Below are positions 50,701 to 61,182 of a stretch of 64,000 nt of DNA, piece after piece; the first letter of the stretch is position 1; each line of letters opens with the position of its first letter. The notes under the pieces were generated by a model. That model saw only the letters and a list, made by a program, of their open reading frames with translations, did no database searches and was not told where the DNA came from. The position numbers and the translations under genes were made by a program. The DNA is from Rhipidocladum racemiflorum (taxonomy: Eukaryota > Streptophyta > Magnoliopsida > Poales > Poaceae): positions 13,377,914 through 13,441,913 of the forward strand of contig CM070588.1 in NCBI GenBank assembly GCA_036346355.1, read 5' to 3'.

Positions 50701-53099
50701 TGGGGCATCAGCCGGGAGTCGGGGCTCCCACTGTCTCGGCGCCACCAGGAGTGTACGCCTTGCCGACCGCCGAGTCAGCCAGGCATCCAGAGGTGGTTTC
50801 AGGTACTCTGCTCGTGGATTCCGTTGATGCCTTTGTTCTGTTTGATTCCAGAGAATCCTATTCCTTTGTGTCGACGGAGTTTGCTAGTAGAGCTAAGTTG
50901 GGAGTTCGGATTTACGAGTCCAGTGTTAGTCAGTTCTCCTGGGGGTTTGATTGCTAGCTCTTTGGTTTGCCCGGGTTGCACCATTGCCATTGATGATGAG
51001 GTTTTCTTTGTCAATCTTATGGTGATCCAGTTGGCTCCTTTTGATGTCATTTTGGGCATGGACTGGCTGCATCAGTACCGTGCCAAGATCTGTTGTTTCT
51101 GGAAGATGGTTGCCTTGCAGGCCCCGTCAGGGGTAGAGTTGACCTTTCAGGGTGGTATACCTTCCAGCTCCGTCTTTGCTTTGACTAGTCTGTTTTCTGG
51201 TCGCCGTTTGAGGCATTTGGGTTTCCTCATGGCTTTGTCAGAAAAGCCATCTTCTTCAGTTTCCATTGAGGAGATTCCTGTAGTGAAGGAGTTCGTTGAT
51301 GTGTTCCCTGACGAGTTGCCTGGTTTACCTCCTGTGAGGAATGTGGAGTTTCGTATTGATCTTGTTCCTGGCACTCGACCTATTTCTATCTCTCCATACC
51401 GCTTGGCTCGTCCTTTTCAAGACGAGTTGAAGAAGCAGTTGGAGGATCTGTTGGCCAAGGGCTTTATTCGGCGTAGCGTTTCGCCATGGGGAGCACCCGT
51501 CCTCTTCGTCTCGAAGAAGGATGGGAGTTGGCGTATGTGCATTGATTATCATGCTCTTAATCAAGTGACAGTCAAGAACAAGTATCCTTTGCCTCGCATC
51601 GAGGATCTGTTTGACCAACTGAAGGGAGCAAAGGTGTTCTCCAAGATTGATCTTCAGTCGGGGTACAATCAGATCCGTGTGAGGGAGCAGGACATTGAGA
51701 AGACTACTTTCTCCACTAGGTATGGGCATTATGAATTTAAAGTTATGTCTTTTGGACTAACTAATGCTCCTGCTGTCTTTATGGAGGCGATGAACAGTAT
51801 GCTACACAAGTACCTTGATGAGTTTGTGGTAGTGTTCATCGATGACATTCTGGTTTACTCTAAATCAGAAGAGGAGCACGAGGGACATTTGAGGCTTGTG
51901 CTGAGCACCTTGAGGGAGAACCAGTTCTTTGCTAAGCTGAAAAGTGCGAGTTCTGGATTTCAGAAGTGGGTTTTCTTGGCCACATCATCAATCCAGAGGG
52001 CATATCTGTAGATCCTAGCAAAGTCTCAGCGGTTTTGGATTGGAAGAGGCCTTCCAATGTCAAAGAGGTGCGTAGTTTCCTTGGGTTGGCTGGCTACTAC
52101 CGGCGTTTCGTGCAGGATTTCTCTATCATTGCAAAGCCACTTTCGCAGCTGACTCAGAAGGGGATGAAATTCCAGTGGACTGCAGAGTGTGAGCACAGTT
52201 TCTGCACTTTGAAGGAGAAGTTAGTGACTGCTCCTGTTCTTACCCTTCCCGAGCCGGGGAAGCGCTTCACTGTTTATTCTGATGCCTCTTGTTTGGGACT
52301 TGGTTGTGTGCTCATGCAAGAGGGCAAGGTGATTGCTTATGCATCGAGGCAGTTGAAAAAGCATGAGCAGAACTATCCCACGCATGATCTTGAGCTAGCC
52401 ACTGTGGTGTTTGCATTGAAGATGTGGAGGCATTACTTGTATGGCGAGTCTTGTGACATTTTCATTGATCACAAGAGCCTCAAGTACATCTTTACCCAGA
52501 AAGATTTGAACTTGAGGCAGAGGAGGTGGCTAGAATTGATAAAGGATTATGACCTCACAATCCAGTATCATCCGGGGAAGGCAAATGTGGTGGCCGACGC
52601 TCTCAGTCGCAAGACAATGCCCCCTGTTGTTGATTGTCTTGTTGCTGATTTTGAGCGTTTGGGGGTCTCCTACTGCTTTGCGGGGACCGTGCAAGCTGAA
52701 ACTCAATTGATTCTTGAGTCATCGATTCCCGAGCGTGTGCGGGAGGCACAGCAGCATGACCGTTTGCTCCAGCAGGTGAGGAAACTCCTTGAGGATGGCA
52801 AGTCAGGAGACTTTACCGTTGATGATGCGGGAGCTTTGAGGTTTCAGGGCCGTCTGTGCGTGCCTCAGAAATCTCAAGTGAAAGAAGACGTTCTGAAAGA
52901 AGCTCATCGCACCCCGTACACGGTCCATCCTGGGGAGACCAAGATGTACATGGACTTGAAGAAGAATTTCTGGTGGAAAAGGATGAGAGTGGATATTGCC
53001 AAGTATGTGGCATCTTGTGGGATCTGTCAGAAGATCAAAGCTGAGCATGAGCGTCCCGCCGGCCTGTTGCAGCCATTGGAGATTCCTGTGTGGCCATGG
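50700..53099 (+). pseudogene. pol: gypsy pol: protease, reverse transcriptase, RNase H, start of integrase
   Basis: Protease begins in the third frame (VSGTLLVDSVDAFVLFDS). Its active-site motif reads DSRES at about 50844-50858 where the family has DSGAS/DSGAT, and the frame shifts back near 50930 (PGGLIASS ... FDVILGMDWL). Reverse transcriptase runs about 51280-51960 with the DLQSGYNQIRV block and FIDD catalytic motif at 51835-51846. A one-base loss near 51945 shifts the frame. RNase H (YSDASCLGLG, catalytic Asp about 52281; FIDHKSLKYIF; ADALSR) ends near 52615. The integrase zinc-binding region (CGICQK) reaches 53099, where a MITE interrupts it. The order PR-RT-RH-IN is diagnostic for Ty3/gypsy. 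Confidence 0.92.
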
Positions 53100-53107
53100 G
53101 ATGACAT

Positions 53108-53364
53108 TAGGGCTGGAAAAAAAGCTCGTTGAGCTGGCTCGGTGGCTCGTTTCAAAATTGCTCTGATTACATTCATTTTTCTTTTAAAATAAAAATTAGT
53201 TGATTTGGAACCAGAGTCAACTTCGGCTCGGCTCGTTAGGCTCGGCTCGTTAAGCTCGGTTCGAAGTTGGGTCTCAAATAATACAGGAGACTATAATAAA
53301 TAAAAATAAATCAGTGTCGAAGAAAGCTCGAAAAAAAGTTCAACTGGCTCGTTATCCACCCCTA
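53108..53364 (+). mobile_element. hAT-type MITE in integrase
   Basis: 257 bp flanked by a perfect 8-bp duplication GATGACAT (53100-53107 and 53365-53372). Its ends are imperfect inverted repeats: TAGGGCTGGA at the left and, reverse-complemented, TAGGGGTGGA at the right. An 8-bp duplication and TAGGG-type ends indicate the hAT superfamily. The interior has repeated GGCTCG motifs (53222-53265) and no gene. Removing it and one duplication restores continuity of the integrase sequence at that point. Confidence 0.93.
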
Positions 53365-54425
53365 GATGACATCTCCATGGATTTCGTGTTTGGCCTACCT
53401 CGTTCTCCACGAGGGAAGGATGCTGTTTGGGTTTTGGTGGATCGTCTCAGCAAGTCTGCGCATTTCATTCCTATCCACACTACCAATTCAGCGAGCGAGT
53501 TGGCTCCTATCTATGTACGGGAGATTGTGAGACTACATGGTGTGCCCAAGACCATTATTTCTGATCGGGATGCGAAGTTCGTCTCCAAGTTCTGGGAGAG
53601 TTTGCAGAGTGCTTTGGGTACGCAGTTTCACCTTAGTACCGACTTTCACCCTCAGACGGATGGGCAGTCTGAGCGTACCATCCAGACTTTGGAAGACATG
53701 CTCAGGGCCTGTGTGATGGCTTGGAAAGGTAGCTGGGAGGATCATTTGCCTCTTGCGGAGTTTGCTTACAATAACAGCTATCATTCCAGCATCCGGGCTG
53801 TTCCTTATGATGTACTGTATGGCCGGAAGTGCAGATCGCCACTTTGTTGGGATGCAGTGGGCGAGAGAGCAGTTCTTGGATTGGATTGGGTTCAGCAGAC
53901 TGTTGATCGCGTGGCGGAGGTACGGCAGAACCTTCTCGCAGTGAAAGCGCATGTAAGAGCTATGCTGATGTGAGGCGGCGAGACTTAGAGTTTGAGGTGG
54001 GTGATAGCGTACTCTTGCGAGTATCTCCCACCAAGGGTGTGGTGCTTTTTGGCACCAAAGGAAAGCTCAGTCTGAGGTATGTTGGGCCTTTTCCTATCAT
54101 CACCCGAGTTGGTAGGCTGGCCTATCGTCTGGAGCTACCGGAATCCATGCAAGGTGTGCATAATGTGTTCCATGTCTCGATGTTGAGGAAATACTTGCAT
54201 GATCCGGAGTTGGTGGTTCCGTTGGAACCATTAGTGCTTGAGCAGGACCTCACCTTCGAGTCCCGTCCTGTGGAAATTCTGGGGACTTCGGAGCGAGTGA
54301 TGAAGAACCGGACGCTCAAGTTTGTTAAAGTATTGTGGTCACATCAGACCGAGAGAGAAGCGACTTGGGAGCTGGAGTCTCGCATGCGCGAGAAGTATCC
54401 CGAGCTTTTCGCCTCAGGTATGTGA
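53365..54425 (+). pseudogene. pol: gypsy integrase core and C-terminal domain
   Basis: The continuation of integrase after the MITE holds the complete DDE triad: Asp in SMDF (about 53380), Asp in ISDRDAKF (53563) and Glu in QSERT (53671). It continues with LEDMLRAC and YGRKCRSPLCW. A frameshift lies at about 53940; then the GPY/F-like module (LRYVGPFPIITRVG, VHNVFHVSMLRKYL) and a short chromodomain-like tail (VKVLWSHQTEREATWELE, then RMREKYPELF) end at TGA 54423-54425. The tail places the element in the Tekay/Del group of chromoviruses, judged by motif similarity only. Integrase would insert the cDNA into chromatin. Confidence 0.9.
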
Positions 54426-54477
54426 TGTGAAAACCTAGCTATCTCCGGTTTTGCTGGGTTGCGTGTTGGTGCGTTTA

Positions 54478-54512
54478 GATTCGAGGTCGAATCCTGTTGA
54501 AGGGGGGAAGAG
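54478..54512 (+). other. Palindrome and polypurine tract of the gypsy element
   Basis: GATTCGAGGTCGAATC (54478-54493) is a 7-bp-arm inverted repeat with a GG centre. Then comes GAAGGGGGGAAGAG, immediately before the LTR at 54513. The same pair is found at the 3' ends of LARD-A and LARD-B. Confidence 0.92.
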
Positions 54513-56699
54513 TGTGACACCACGGAGTGTCGTAACCTTATTTAATGTGCATGATTTGGTCAAACATAGTATGAGATGTGGAAATAAGGTTAAAACCATA
54601 GGATTTGGAGGTTTATAACGTTTCCGAGCCGTTTCCGGGGTTTTGGGCCTTCCTGGGGGATTTTGGGCCTTAAGGAGGGGGTTGTGGGCTTTGGTGGGAT
54701 GGATTATGAGTCCATGTAGGACTAGGATTCAGAGTAAGGGCTGGTAAAAGGACCCCCTTGCTGCCCCCATGCGCCCCAACTCCCCCCCATTGCGCCCCAA
54801 CTCCCCTCTTGCGCCCCCTCACCTCCCCCTAGCCCATAGCCGCCCCACCCCTTGGCCGTGCGCCCCTTGCCCTTGCCCTCTCCACCTCTCCACCTCCCCA
54901 CCACATCTCCTCCACCCCCTTGCTGCCCTAGGGTGGCCTCCCCACCCCTGCATCCTCGTGGATCCATCCGAGGAGCGAGGAGCGAGGAGCGAGGAGATCC
55001 ATTGGAGTTTTTGTGTGTCGGGCAAAAGTATGATCATGGGGTTCCCTGGGATTGATCTAGGTACTGTTCTTAAGGTGATTATCAAGTTTTTAGATCAATT
55101 GGTGGTGCTGGATTGGAGTAATTTGGGTTAGATCTAGACGTTGCCACGTTTCTGTTTTGGGACAGCATGAGCAGTCGACCTAGGGTTCTTGTTTTCGCCA
55201 ATTTAGACTTCGAATCTGACTATACAGACTTTTAAGAAGTTGTATATAATTTCATTATATTTCCGTGCATATAAAGAACGTTAAATTCCGCCCAGCCGTT
55301 TGAAAGTTATGACTGTTTTACCGAGAGTATTAAAATCTGTGACGCGATTGGAACAGATCTCGGTAATCTGTAGATTAAACAAATTTAGGGGCCGAATCAG
55401 TTTTTCCTTATACCTAGAGAAAGTTGGGAAATTTCCTAAGCTACGCGAGGATGTACTCGTTTAATTGATTCGGACTCCCAGAGCCCAATTTATGCCTTTT
55501 GCAAGGCTGCTGTCCCGCCGGGACAGAACCTCTGTTTTTAGGTTTTGCGAGTCGTTGGCAATGTCGGGGTAGATGAGGGTTTGCGTACTATTCTGTGGTT
55601 ATGATTGTGAGTGTGTGATACCTATGTGCAGGTGGTGCGACCCCGGGAGTGCCTTCTACTTCCCGCCAATCCGTTGCACGTGGTTGAGGCAAGTGTGTTG
55701 TGATGGATAGCGAGTTGTAGGTTGCATGTTGAGATTAGATGGAATTGTCTACATGATATATGATCACTTGCCATGTTTTAATGATTGCTATGATACGATG
55801 AGCATGTTTAAAATGATATGATGCCATGTGGTAATATATGAGTTATATATGATGTTGGCATGCTTGCATACATGACATGTTACATTGCCCGGGCGGTGAG
55901 AAAGTCAATATCTAATCCGAAAAGGTCGGTGAGAAAGATATGACTAATCCGGAGAGCCAATGAGTAAGCCCTACATCGTGATTCCATTCACCGCGGTGAA
56001 CGGAAGTGAGGAGTAGGCACGCTCCATCTTCGGGATGGAAGGGGGGAGAGGGTGCACACCGACGGGTGTGTACTCAACCATACCGGTATGAGTTTCCAAG
56101 GAGACATGAGCATTGCATTACATCGCATACATATTGATGATGACAATGTTAAGTGTTTATGAATAAGATGATTTACATGATGGGAGATGTTATTGCCATG
56201 TTGTTGTTCTTGTTGTCCATTGCAATATGCTTGCTGAGTTTCGAACTCACGCTTGTGTTTTCTTGTTGTTTTAGGTACCATGAGATCGGCATGCGGGGAA
56301 GGGAAATAGTCACACGCCCACACGTAGCTTCACCATAATGATTCCACAAGTCATTCTATTAGTTTGATAATAAATTGCGTGTGATGATCATTGCTTTAAT
56401 GTTTAGCTTTACTATTTGAGAGTTTGTTCATTTGATATTTGGAGACATTAAGTGCTTGATGTTAGACTTATATTGCCGTTAAGTCTTTAATAATTGCTGT
56501 TTTAGATGTCTCTCATATTGCCTTACATTGCTATAATATTGTTGATTCTTCGTAGCATGTTAAAACAATGGAGATGCTGCCGAAATCTCGGTTTTTAGCA
56601 TATGTATCCTTGCTGGAATTTATGATAAAAGGTGGTATTTAGATGTTGGTTAGCTTATGTTTGGTAGCATTCGGGCATATTGAATACCGGGGTGTTACA
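54513..56699 (+). repeat. 3' LTR of the gypsy element
   Basis: A 2187-bp LTR, TGTGACACCACGG to ...GGTGTTACA, followed by CCGGT. From 5' to 3': pyrimidine-rich block (54750-54960), 7-bp repeat with 3 units (54969-54996), a donor-like AAAAGTATGATC (55025), an acceptor-like TGTGCAGGTGG (55625), the palindrome-rich core (55885-56105) and an acceptor-like TTTTAGGTACC (56269). This is the reference for LTR comparison in this window. Confidence 0.93.
55885..56105. promoter_or_regulatory. Palindrome-rich core of the LTR
   Basis: Within about 220 bp: TTCACCGCGGTGAA (55987-56000), CCATCTTCGGGATGG (56024-56038), the GTGCACACC/GGTGTGTAC inverted repeat (56052-56073) and CATACCGGTATG (56079-56090). These recur in every LTR copy I inspected, including LARD-B, in the same order. 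Function is unknown; placement in the LTR suggests control of transcription or RNA folding. Confidence 0.75.
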
Positions 56700-57768
56700 C
56701 CGGTTGGACTTCCTCAATGAGTAAGTAGTGAATTTTGAAGTATTTAATGGAAAACGTAGTGGAACACTAGAGATGATTGTATTTATGCTAAGCTGGTGTT
56801 TAAAACCTTCTGGACTGGTTCGGTTGTTTGCTATCTTGGTTGAATGCTTTTGGTCAAAGTATTCCTTATATTGTATTTCAGAGTTTCCCTAAAACTCGTA
56901 GAGATTGGTGCCTATTTTTGGTTTTTGGCTAATTTGTTCAGTTTATACTATGAGTATGGTTTTACACCGAAAAGTCCTGGAGTAGATCGCGCTCCTTCGC
57001 GTTCGCGCTGCATCATCTTTGGAGTAAAATTTAAAGGAAGCAGAAGGTCTTAGTGGGTTGTGTTGGATATTCTTGAGATTCAATTTGTAACTCCATTTGG
57101 CTAGAGTTGGAGTTATTTGAAAAGGTGTGCGGTGTTTGAAAATGCTTCACAAGGTGGATTTTATGAATGGTTCATAAGTGATTTTGTTAGTGAAGTGTTC
57201 CCTTTTGAAATGAATTTCTCTTTCTCTTTGAAAAAAAAGAGAATTTGCGGTGGTTGTGTGTGAAGATGTTTGACTTTGGAGTTGATATTCTGTTCCAAAA
57301 GGTTGAGTTTGATTTTGCGAGGTTTTGCATGGTTAGTTTTAAATGGATGATGGGTTTTCACACGACGTGGTGTTTTACTGTCAACTATGCTGCCGTCATA
57401 GTCTATATGAATTTCCGCAACCTTCGATGTTAATTGTGTTTCCATATTTGATACCGAGGAAGAAGTCATTTGGTGAATGACTATTCGGTACCGTTGTTAC
57501 ATTATGAATGAATGGTGAAAAAGGAAAACGAGACATTGTTTATGCATAATTAATCATAAAGGAGTCGATGAGCCAGGTCGGTGAGAAAGTCATATATGGA
57601 TATATGACTAATCCGGAGTGCTTTTGAAAAGTGTGCATGCATGTCATGAATCGAGATGTCCATTTCTTTCTAGTATGAAAAGAAAGAATGAAGAAATTCT
57701 GGTATTTTGGTTGTGGTGTAGGGGATTTATGCTTCCTTTGTGATTTGGCTTTGAAGGATCATTGTTTT
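56700..57768 (+). mobile_element. LARD copy 5 internal domain, second piece
   Basis: Starts with the CCGGT duplication and continues the plus-strand LARD internal sequence of 44071-44671, matching the opposite strand of about 19010-20070. It includes the inverted-repeat block with GTCATATA...TATATGAC (57590-57608). It gives way at about 57768 to the copia 2 LTR. No gene; small frames such as 56844-57053 are not conserved. Confidence 0.82.
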
Positions 57769-58919
57769 TGATCCATGTGTTTTTAATGATGAGTATTTGA
57801 AAAGAGTTGAAATTGATTTGATTATTTGATAAGATTTGAAAGTGGTTTGATTATTTAGTGGTTGAATGGATTAATGTGAGTCAAGTCGCGGACTTGGGCT
57901 CGGAAATTGTTTTTGTGTTTTGTTCATGTGCAGGTGTTGCTTGAGGTCGAACGTGGTCGGTGACGGGACCGAGACTAGGTTCAGGGAGGAACTGAGGTCG
58001 TGAGGGTTGAAGTTGTCATGCGGGACGTTTGGACTAAAGAACAGTGTACGTGGAGTCGAGATCGTTGCAACGTAGCGGCAGGTGGACCGTATACGTGTGT
58101 GCGTGTGTGCAATCAAGAGTGTGTGCATGCATGCAAGTGTGTGTGTGTGCGTGCATGCAAGAGTGTGTGCATGCATGCAAGTGTGTGTGTGTGCGTGCAT
58201 GTGTATGTGCATGCATGCGAGTATGTGTGTGCATGCAGTGTGTTGCGTGCATGCATGTGTGCGTGGTGCGTGTGTGGCGTGCGTGCGTTGTGTTGCGTGC
58301 GTTTTGCTGGGAGTCCTTGCAGGCAGCCGGCGTATGGAAAGAAAAACATAAAAATAAAAAAAAGGACACCGAGTCAACATCTGAAAGAAAGAAAAAGGAA
58401 ACGGACAGCGCGTGTGTTTTGAAAGAAAAAGGAAACGGAAACGGTTTCGGTTTGGGTTGGAGTTGAATCCAAATCGGCTTGGTGGACAGATTTTGGTGCA
58501 CCTCTTGTCCTTGAAATAGATAGTTCTAGGGGCTTAGAAGTCATCAAAAAAAAGGGCAAGAAGCAAAAGGTGCTTACAACAAAGAAGAGCTTGTGTGCTC
58601 TATCTAGTTGATTTAGGGTTTTCTAATCTTTTAAGATTAGAAGATTTTTGGTGTCATCATGTGGAAGATGGCTTTGGAATAAAGAAAAAGGTTATACAAT
58701 TATTTTATCTTCTTGCTTTGATTCTTGATTAATCTGTTCTTTTTGTTAGAACTAGTTTTGATTTATGTTCGATTTGTTTCGCTAATTAATCTAGGGTTTT
58801 GATCTCTACGATATTAGATATTCTTCCGCTATTTAGGGGTTTTTAATTTTCTGAAAGAAATCGTTGAATTTTATTCGGCCTCTATTCACCCCCCCTCTAG
58901 TTGCCTACTCGGTCCTACA
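57769..58919 (+). repeat. 5' LTR of copia 2
   Basis: The right end is certain: ...CACCCCCCCTCTAG...GGTCCTACA at 58919, two bases before the primer site. The left end is uncertain (about 57769), since it does not match the start of copia 1's LTR. 57880-58040 matches 30420-30600 of copia 1. It contains a TG/CATG-rich tandem repeat (58094-58310). Frames read through that repeat give Cys/His/Met-rich peptides that are not genes. Confidence 0.75.
58094..58310 (+). repeat. TG-rich minisatellite with GCATGCATGCAAG units
   Basis: Alternating (TG)n and GTGCATGCATGCAAG blocks repeat at least three times in about 200 bp. Confidence 0.92.
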
Positions 58920-58921
58920 AG

Positions 58922-58933
58922 TGGTATCAGAGC
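58922..58933 (+). other. Primer binding site of copia 2
   Basis: TGGTATCAGAGC, complementary to the 3' end of plant initiator tRNA-Met, two bases after the LTR. Confidence 0.95.
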
Positions 58934-58980
58934 CAGGTTCTACTAATCCATCTTAACAGGTGATTAGTAAACGGTAAGTT

Positions 58981-61182
58981 ATGGCAACAGAGAAATACTC
59001 GAACAAGCCGCCAATCTTCGATGGCACAGACTTCCCCCACTGGCGGATCCGGATGACTGCATATCTTCAAGCTCAAGGTAACGCGATTTGGCGCAAGGTA
59101 AAAATTCCGTACGAGCTTCCTTCTAATGATGATATTGATAAAATTGAGTTTGAAAAGGATGTTGAAAATAATAATAGAGCTAGAAACATATTGCTTCAAG
59201 GACTTACTAGAAAAGAATTTGATAGAGTCTGTCATTTACTAACTGCTCATGAAATTTGGAAATCTCTTCAAGATTATCATGAGGGCACTGACTCTGTAAA
59301 AGAAGCTAGGCAAGATCAATTTAAGAAGGAATACACTAGATTTGAAATGAACTCTGGAGAATCTCTAGATGATTGTTTTGCTCGCTTTAACAAAATCTTA
59401 AAGAATCTTAGAGCTGTAGATGTTAAATACACTGACTCTGAAAATGCTAGACATTTCCTATCATCTCTTGATCTTAAAATCTGGCAAATGAAAGTGACTG
59501 CATTTAGGGAGGCTCACAAGATGAGTGAAATGACATTGGATAAATTATATTCTAGTCTCAAAACTTTTGAGATAGACATTGTTTCCAGAACATCCAATAA
59601 TAACTCTTTGGCTCTTAATGCAAATTCTTCTTCATGTGATAATGCTACTAGTTCTTCATCATCATATTCCATTACTGCCTTGAGTGCTCTTAATGATGAA
59701 TAGCTAGATAAAATACCAGAAGATACACTTGCTCTTCTTTCCAAGCGTGTCAACGCAGCGTACATGAGATCAAGGGAGAGAAGATGAGCCTCCATTCACT
59801 GCTACAACTGCGGCAAGGCAGGGCACATCCGTGCTAACTGTTTCAAGAACAAAGATAGAGACGAGAAGGATCAAAGCAACTCCTCCAAATCCTTCCGGCC
59901 AAAAGAGAGCAAGGACAAAAATAAGCAACGGACGAAGAAGATGCTCAACAAAGTCTTCGCTGCAATTGGTCGCTTAGACTTAAGCGACATTGATGACTCA
60001 ACTGACGATGAGAAGGAAGCGAAGCAAACGAAGCTGAACGAGAAAGATTTCACCGGACTGTGCTTCATGGCGAAAGGAAACACTAGTGATTCTAGTGACA
60101 ACGACAGCACCTCCAGCGACGGTGATGAGGTAATGCCTTCGTATGATGAGCTTTGTGAAGTTTTAGTCATATTGAGAAAATCTTTAAGAAAATCTTCACT
60201 CAAAAATAAAAACTTAGAGAAAGATCTATCCATGCTGAAAACTGAAAACTTTGATCTTAGAAATTCAAATTCTGAAAAGACATGTGATTCTTGCTTAGAT
60301 CTCAAATTTGAAAATAAATCTCTAAAAGAGGAACATATTATTAAACTAGAACAAGTTTATGCCAAACAATTGAAAAATGAAAAACTTGTGAAAAATGTTG
60401 GTTGCTCTACTGATGGTTTACATGATCAAACTTCTTGTTCTAAATGTTCCATACTAGAATTGAAGTTGCATGATGCAGATGCTAAGATTACTCAATTGTT
60501 TAATGATTTGCTTACACATGAAGTTCTTTCATGCTCAACTTGTCGCAAGCAAAAAGGAAAAGTAGATGTTCCCTGTAATAATTGTTTAACACTCTCTCAA
60601 AAAATTGATTACTTGGAAAAGTCTTTAGAACATTTTACTAAAGGAAAGAAAAATCTAAATATGATTTTGGATCAATCAAAAGTCAGCACTCATCAGAAAG
60701 GTTTAGGTTTTGATGCTTATTCTCATCACAAATCATATGCTCCTACTATTGTTAAAACTCTTGAAAGTGGAAAGTTTGAAATTGTCAAAGAGCCTGAGAA
60801 AACTGTCTTCAAATCTGCTGGAATTTTATCTTCTACTATGATGAATGCAAATGTTGCTTCTCCTTCTGTAGTCAAACCATTTGTTAAGTACAATTGCACT
60901 CATTGTGGAAAAGATGGTCATTTGGTGAATTTTTGTTTAAGACTAGCCAAACAATAGAGAAAGGAAAATTCAAAGGCTAAGTCTAACTTTAGACAAACAC
61001 GTATCATTTCTCAACATGTTCCGCTAGTGAAAACAAACAAAATTCCTCGAAATTCATCTACTTTGCATTCACAAGCTTTTGTACGATCACCTCCTCGTCA
61101 AGTGATTCAGTGCTGGATACCTAAATCTTATTTCTCTAACCCCAGCGCTGAATCCTCGGCATCTTCTGTTCATAACATGTAG
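58981..61182 (+). pseudogene. gag: SIRE-like copia gag (copia 2), with premature stops
   Basis: Starts ATG at 58981 (MATEKYSNKPPIFDGTDFPHW), followed by the copia gag domain (UBN2/DUF4219-like) to about 59600. The frame is broken by TAG at 59701-59703 and TGA at 59785-59787, but continues in the same frame into a first zinc knuckle CYNCGKAGHIRANC (about 59798-59840). Then come an acidic region, a coiled-coil-like region, a CxxC-x11-CxxC pair (60535-60585) and a second knuckle CTHCGKDGHLVNFC (about 60895-60936). A third premature stop is TAG at 60955-60957. The frame ends at ATG TAG 61177-61182, a stop shared with copia 1. Gag forms the virus-like particle. Confidence 0.92.

Larger units (their letters stand above)
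44672..56699 (+). mobile_element. Coding Tekay-like Ty3/gypsy element (degenerate), TSD CCGGT
   Basis: Bounded by TGTGACACC at 44672 and ...GGTGTTACA at 56699, with CCGGT on both sides (44667-44671 and 56700-56704). Contents: 5' LTR first half 44672-45785, inserted LARD-B 45786-about 49300, gag and pol about 49391-54425, palindrome and purine tract 54478-54512, 3' LTR 54513-56699. The second half of the 5' LTR, the primer site and the leader are missing. Its LTRs are related to those of the LARDs and it shares their 3' palindrome, so it is a candidate mobilising partner family. This copy is inactive: several gag stops, at least five frameshifts and a MITE in integrase. Confidence 0.92.

Noticed and set aside
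57871..58501. Cys/His-rich frames on both strands
   Set aside because: They are translations of the TG/CATG minisatellite in the copia 2 LTR.
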